Positions 58,613 to 64,000 of a stretch of 64,000 bases of DNA are shown here, one piece after another. Location: the NCBI GenBank assembly GCA_029718625.1, contig CM056389.1:15090452-15154451 (forward strand), read 5' to 3'. The notes under the pieces were generated by a model that was given only the letters and a program-made list of their open reading frames with translations, had not been told where the DNA came from and ran no database searches. The DNA comes from Synaphobranchus kaupii (taxonomy: Eukaryota > Chordata > Actinopteri > Anguilliformes > Synaphobranchidae). A program made the translations under genes and the position numbers. Numbering within the stretch: position 1 is the first letter of the stretch; every line of letters begins with the position of its first letter.

Positions 58613-58918
58613 CAGGCCCATGTAGTAGGAAGACAGAGTGAAGGTTTTTGTTTCATTTTTACTATGTTTACTTGTTTTCACCGACAATTTCTACACTTGT
58701 ATTACCATCGGGTCCAGTGGACCCGAACACCACATATGTAATATAAATGTGTAGGGGGGGGTGCACAGTGTGCACTCAATGAAAATGTGTTCTTTTACAT
58801 GTTCATCACAGAAAATGGCCAATGAGTCTCAGGTTGAAAAAATAATTAATTCTATAATTTTTCTTTTAGTAAACATTGAAAACGGGTCCCACAGACCCAA
58901 ACACCACACAAGGGTTAA

Positions 58919-59993
58919 CTTTCTCTTACATTAGTTCTTGAGAGATGTTCATACAAGGACTTCACACACCAGAAATCTTTTTACAGGCCTGTGTAAATTC
59001 CCCTGTTCTTAAATGAACGCACGTTCACATGGATTCCCTATTAGCATGAGTAACGTCCCCAAGATGGAATATAGGGCCAGCTGTCCTGCCCCCTGTACCC
59101 GGAAGATGCATTCATAAAACTGGCATCTTGCCTAAAAAGGGATAAAGAACAATGAAGATAAGACTTCAGGAGCACATAGTTTAAGACACATCCCGCATGC
59201 ACTGTCTTGCTGCACAAAGGAGTCACGCGCTTGTTTCGGCCCAATGGCCCATACCATCGTGTATGTCTGAAGCTTTGCTGTTTTTTTGTCTTTTTAAGTC
59301 TATAAAGTCCATTCATTTAGCATATTTTTTGCTGCAACTTTCTCTAGAAATCTCGTACGTTCCAGATTCATAAAAAATAACTGCAAACCGCTGCTTCTTT
59401 CCACTGTGCAGCTCAGCTGCACAGCCAAGGCTCTGGGAACTGCACATCTGCGCAGCTGGATCAATAGGGCCATAGGCATCCGATCGAGGAAGAGTCCCTA
59501 TTTTGTGCCAAGGTGAGAATGCTGTCTGAAAGCTGGCTGATCCCTCCCCCCTCAAGTGACAACATAAATAATTCTGAATTTTCTTGGCAAGATATGACTC
59601 TGGCACTGTGGGGACCATCGCCAAAACAAAGAAGCAGTTCTTTAGCTGAATTTTTTTTTCCCACCACATATTTTTTAAACAGTGTGAGGCTCTGTCATTT
59701 ATTTGAAGTCGTGCTGTAGAAAAGTCTAAACTACAAAAAAGAAAAGTAATAAATGAAGAATGACCTGCCGAATTCTAGTCAGGCTGTGCCAGGGCCAGCC
59801 TAGAAAAAGTCTGTGACAGACTGATAGAGATGGCTTAAGAGAAATATTGAGCCAACCACTGAAGATATTTATGTAACAATAAAAAACTGTTGATTACAAA
59901 ACAATATGTGTCTGTAACTTCTAATTAGCTTGACAGGTGTGATTAAGTTAAAATACTGCACAAATACTGACACTCTGAACATTCATATACATA
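58919..59993. other. No gene recognised
   Basis: Intergenic DNA. Open frames of up to 118 codons (59313-59669, minus) overlap frames on the other strand and have no recognisable domain. Confidence 0.45.
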
Positions 59994-60398
59994 CAGGTAA
60001 TTGCAAAAGTACTGGGATAGTGACACAATTTTTGTTGTTTTGGCTCTGTAATCATTGGATTTGAATAAAAAATGAAAACAATGAAGATGAGGATAAAGTG
60101 TGGACTGTCAGTTTTACTTTGAATGTAACAAAGTGATGGAAAGAGGAGAGTGTGGAGAAAGATGGAGGTCATGTTATGGGCATGTACGGCTGCCACTGGA
60201 ACTGACTCACTTGTCTTCAATTGAATTCTGAAGTGTACAGAAACATCTTACCTGCTTCAGATCCAACCGAATGCCTCAAAACCCATTGGATGGTCCTTCG
60301 CCTTGCAGCAGCACAATGACCCCAAACATACTGCTATAGCAACCAAAGAGTTTTTCTGGGCCAATAGGAATTGTGTCACTGTTGCAATATACAGTATC
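59994..60398 (+). mobile_element. Tc1-like transposon, internally deleted
   Basis: The left part (ACAGGTAATTGCAAAAGTAC to about 60130) resembles the terminal region of the foldback at 7260, sharing a CATTTTTTGTTATTTTG-like block and GACTGTCAG. The right part (60170-60395) is the 3' half of a Tc1-like transposase gene. The frame at 60309 onward encodes QQHNDPKHTAIATKEFFW, the region of the second catalytic Asp in Tc1 transposases. AATTGTGTCACTGTTGCAAT at the end mirrors part of the left terminus. Most of the coding region, including the first Asp and the third motif, is missing. Confidence 0.7.
60303..60395 (+). pseudogene. Tc1-like transposase fragment
   Basis: About 30 codons around NDPKHTAIATKEFFW, the conserved DNA-strand-transfer motif region carrying the second Asp of the DDE triad. 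The frame then runs into a microsatellite. The 67-95-codon frames that continue through the CA tract are not genes. Confidence 0.8.
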
Positions 60399-60411
60399 CA
60401 GTATATACTGT

Positions 60412-60412
60412 G

Positions 60413-60445
<33 letters not shown>

Positions 60446-60471
60446 TCTCTCTATCTCTCTCTCTCTCTCTA

Positions 60472-60566
<95 letters not shown>
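60412..60566. repeat. Compound (TA)n(CT)n(CA)n microsatellite, ~155 bp
   Basis: A TA run (60412-60436) is followed by CA/CT (60437-60480) and a pure CA run of about 85 bp (60480-60565). The tract abuts the Tc1-like fragment. Confidence 0.95.
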
Positions 60567-60567
<1 letters not shown>

Positions 60568-62226
60568 AATAAGTAGTGCTTAGTCCTTTATAAGCAGACC
60601 TCCATTCTACAACTGGCTATTTTATATGAGCTTGGTGCTGCTGGGTCCTGGAAAATTGACATTGATGGCTAGAATTCCGATTTAAAGAATTGATACAGAC
60701 AAATCACAAGAGGACAGTGAAATGTTGAGCATTAATTCAACTGCAGCAGTGTTCAAATAAGACCAAAATGAAATCAAGTGTTCTTGGTCACACTAAAATG
60801 GGCTTTTCCAGAAGTGATTTAAATATTTCTCTGTATACAATCCTGTCATGCATTTGTACACCAAATAAGGATTTGTCAGACTAGGGCCCGAATGCAATCA
60901 ATATTTGTCCTTAACTTTACAGACAAATCCACTTTTGTTACTTTTTCTTCACGGACAAAGTCGATGAGTTACAATATAAACGTATTGCTCTTGACAAAGT
61001 TAATGAAAAGGTTGTTTCGGGTCAAACCTAGAATTAGTGTCGATCTGTACTCGATCTGATCCACGCAATGGGTTAAATGAGAAATGATACTTGTGTAATT
61101 TTATATATTGTAAGTTATGCAATAGACACAGCACAATTCAATGACTACGGCGATCTAATGTAAGCACCACAGTGTAATTCAATACGGATATGGACTGATC
61201 AAATGACCACCTTCAGAGCCAATTTGAACCATAGGGAAATGAGAACTCATATCTGCTCCATTTCGGGGTTTGATTTATTAGCAGTGATCCTTGTAGATGT
61301 CCTTCTCCTGGTGCTCATGTCCTTGGTATGTCTCCTGGAAATGACATGAAACATGATAAATAGAAAATTATTTTATTCTTTAGCAACAGTCTGACAACCA
61401 TGCCCTGTATAGTTCATTACATTAACACGCATGAAATTTTATTCTGCCTTTGCATTTTAAAAAGTTAATCTAAACATTTGGTGTGTGTGTGTGTCATTGT
61501 CATCAGTGTGATGTGCGCTACAAATTCAGTGCTAGTTCTGATCTGAGGAGAAGGGGCTAACAAAAATCCTAGTCTGGGATTACAGACCCATGTTATTCTA
61601 GCAAAGTACATTCTATGTATGGCATTTCTCTGTTTGCTCATATTGAAACCAATGGAAGCGGCATTATTTGGGCAAAAAGTGTTTGGGCATAGTAATTGGT
61701 TCTCAGTTTTTCCCCCAATATTGGTTAGACCTCTCAGTAAAGATTTGATTGGGTGATCTTGAATTTACAAGAAAAAAAAATTGAATTGCTCAATCTGAAA
61801 AGCCCAACCCATTCATTACTGATGCATGCATAGAACGTGGGGAAATTTAAAGTTTAAAGGACGATTTCCAAGCCCTTCAGACATTAACCAGCTCGCTGGC
61901 AATGTGGGCAAAGGTTTGGACGCCTGGCAAGTAGAGCCCAGCATTTAAATGGCAAAGCCCCTTGTGAAGTGACATGTACCACTGTGTGGCTTGATCGTAA
62001 TTGCCACAGAACTGAAAGATGCGCGTGCGTGCGAGCGCGCCCAAAGAAATACCTTCAAAGTCAAGACGCAGGCGACTGAAAAGAGGCATGTCTGAATCGC
62101 CTATTCCGATACAGCTGAGGCTGCCGCAGTTGGAAAGTGGGTGGGGGAGAGAGGTTTGCTCTTTATGGATTTGAAGGTGAACTTAAAGTCTGACTGTGCC
62201 CCAGCTGCACTGCATGAATGGCATAT

Positions 62227-62265
62227 TTGTGTGTGTGTGCGTGTGCGTGTGCGTGTGCGTGTGCA
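62227..62265. repeat. (GT)n/(GTGTGC)n microsatellite
   Basis: GTGTGTGTGTGC followed by GTGTGC units. Confidence 0.9.
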
Positions 62266-63538
62266 ACCCCCCCCAACACCATGCAACTGTTTTCTATTTA
62301 ATCAGTCACTTTGACTTTCTGAATCTCGTGACTGCATTTGAACATCACAGAGATGTGCTGTACCCTGAGTATCGCATCAAGGTTACACTGCGTTGTGTAT
62401 TCATTAAAATAATTTAATTCATATGAAATGATAAAACATGAGGCAGGGTAAACGGACCATATACAGTAGTTGCCATATAATGAATCTGGTACTGACATTT
62501 AATGATTATTCAATTTATAAGCTGGTTATTTTATATATCCATCATTTTTATTTACAAATACTATTGATGACAGCTGAAGGATCAAATAAAATACAGCTAT
62601 ATATGACATATTGTCCAAAAAAATTAAAATGATCATTGAGTTTAACTGTAAAGCTGGTGAATGGTGAGGAATGAAGGACTGATGTAAGTTATTCAGAGGT
62701 TTGAAAAGGAGCATTGATTGCATTTCTCGGCTCAGCTGTACCTAACGGTGAATTACAGGAGTAAGCCTAGCGAACAGGGCTTGTGTTCAGACTGTGGTGA
62801 GACATTGATCCTGACCTTTAATTTAATATGTAAGTTGGTACTTTCTCAGTGGCACTTCTCGTTCCAGGTCCCTTCCTTTGTTCCAGGCAGCCAGCCGAAG
62901 AAAGAACCCTTGCCGTCTCTTTCATTTCTCTTTTCATAATCCCTCCAACACGTCTACTTGCCGCGGGACTTCTCTAGTCCAAATGAATATGAATTTCAGT
63001 CAATAGACCCCTGGGTTAAATTCAGCTCCGGTGAGAATCAAGGGTTATAAAATAGAGATGTGCCAGACTTGAGCTCCACCAATCAGTATAAATACCAGCA
63101 GCATGTGATTGGATGACTCTTCCTGGCCATATTTCTGGGCCTCTTGTGAGTATAAAGGAAGTGATGTCCACCAGTCACCATCAGCATTGTTCTATTGGTT
63201 GTTACTAAAGTTCTATGTTTTCTACCAGTAAGGTTACATTATAACTGTCTGCTCCTTAAGTAATCATGTGCTTGCCATGGCTGCTTAGAACCTTTAGGGA
63301 TACTGGTGCTTTCACCAACTATTAATAGCCATATTAATACCGACTGTGCTTTTTCATTACATTCGGTCAGTTGTGGATGTTCACACGGGGTAAAAATGAT
63401 GGTGACAGACTAATGATTTGCTCATCACTCGCTGGTTGTGTTTCTTTGTTTTTGCAGGATGCAAATGGGACGTCTTCCACCTTTGTGATATCATTGATAT
63501 CATGTATTGAGATAAATGTGAGGACATACCAGAAAAAG

Positions 63539-63598
63539 GTGTGTGTGTGTGTGTGTGTGTGTGTATTTGTATGGGGGGGGGGGGGGGGGGGGGGGGGG
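63539..63598. repeat. (GT)n followed by poly-G
   Basis: About 13 GT units, a short spacer, then about 26 G residues. The length is likely to be unreliable. Confidence 0.95.
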
Positions 63599-64000
63599 TG
63601 TTAAAAAGGGGCTACAGACAGAGACCAAACAGGGCATTGGCAAGCCGACTGAAGTTTGCAAAAAAAAAAAGGCCTGTGATGCTGGCAAGGTTGATGAATA
63701 ATGAATAGTAATGTGCTCATGGGTATCGAGTTGCCGTGGAAACCTTATTGACCAATAGTGCAGGGACTTGATGCCTGAATGTGCGCTTGTGAAAACCACT
63801 CAATATGGCTCGCCTGAACCTACGCAGACTCTTCTGAGGCACAAATAAATAAATAAATACATAAAAAATTGAGCACTTGTTGACCTTTAAAGACCTTTCT
63901 CTGGGTTCATTTAAAGGGAGAGATTGCTGTGACCTCACTTTGAGTCATTTGTTTCTCTTGCCACCAAATCGATGTCTCTGTTCCAGATAAACTGCCAGGC

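Larger units (their letters stand above)
48279..58914. mobile_element. piggyBac-like element, outermost host of a four-level nest
   Basis: The ends are CCCTTGTGTGGTGTT and AACACCACACAAGGG, a 15-bp inverted repeat flanked by TTAA (48275-48278 and 58915-58918), the piggyBac target. Subterminal palindromes GGGTCTGGTGGACCC (left), GGGTCCAGTGGACCC (about 58711) and GGGTCCCACAGACCC (about 58885) support the family. When the LTR insertion (48340-57596) is removed, about 1.37 kb of its own sequence remains. No transposase frame is present, so it is non-autonomous. It also received a hAT-type MITE (58092-58283) and contains GT-rich and CA tracts. Confidence 0.85.
60570..64000. other. No gene recognised
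   Basis: Intergenic DNA to the end of the window. A GT/GC-rich microsatellite is at 62227-62265. A (TG)n plus G-run is at 63539-63598. A (AAAT)n stretch is at 63845-63862. The segment starting TAGGGCCCGAATGCAATCAA (60882) may be the end of a dispersed repeat. No open frame has recognisable domains. Confidence 0.45.

Noticed and set aside
60276..60583. Cys/Val- and His/Thr-rich frames around 60.4 kb
   Set aside because: They are translations of a (CA)n tract. Only the short Tc1 transposase piece before it is meaningful.

Overview
This is a piece of vertebrate nuclear DNA, almost certainly from a ray-finned fish. It is AT-rich, full of CA/GA/CT microsatellites, and packed with fish-type mobile elements: Tc1-like, piggyBac-like and hAT-like DNA transposons, a jockey-superfamily LINE, tRNA-derived SINEs with the V-SINE type of tail, and LTR elements. 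The SINE tail resembles those described from eels, so an elopomorph is possible, but that is weak evidence. I recognise no host protein-coding gene, rRNA gene or free tRNA gene. The window reads as an intergenic region or gene desert colonised by transposons.

Layout. 1-12.5 kb: mostly anonymous AT-rich DNA with a solo LTR (1654-2424, minus), degenerate SINEs, and a 1.05 kb Tc1-type foldback element (7260-8314). 12.5-20.4 kb: a 2.0 kb hAT-like element with an exact 8-bp target duplication (12512-14513), a Tc1-like transposase pseudogene (17451-18466, minus), and a 549-bp piggyBac deletion derivative whose loop keeps a transposase N-terminal fragment (19800-20348). 20.4-29.8 kb: mostly unique-looking sequence with microsatellites and candidate conserved non-coding stretches. 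29.8-33 kb: a V-SINE (29850-30072) and a 5'-truncated LINE with an open reverse-transcriptase frame (30482-32477, minus), a 95-bp TTAA-bounded hairpin, and a second LINE tail. 33.9-39.5 kb: a recent head-to-tail duplication of a 2.8 kb unit. 39.8-43.1 kb: a solo LTR with a GC-rich minisatellite and fragments of two DNA transposons. 46.6-47.1 kb: three copies of a 172-bp tandem repeat.

The most striking region is 47.2-58.9 kb, a four-level nest. A piggyBac-like element (48279-58914, TTAA flanks) contains a minus-strand LTR (48340-57596, target duplication CCCAC). That LTR contains a young, two-LTR retroelement (48601-57098, target duplication GAGG), and its 5' LTR contains another solo LTR (49377-50750, target duplication AAAAG). 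Each level is delimited by its own target-site duplication, so the order of insertion can be read directly. A further solo LTR (47234-48190) lies just outside.

The young retroelement has a primer-binding site, an intact 668-codon gag, and an in-frame protease region separated from gag only by a TGA stop in the context TGA-CTAG, a recognised leaky context. No reverse transcriptase, RNase H or integrase remains. It therefore looks like a pol-deleted element that could only move by borrowing enzymes from a relative. All functional statements about it are inference from sequence.
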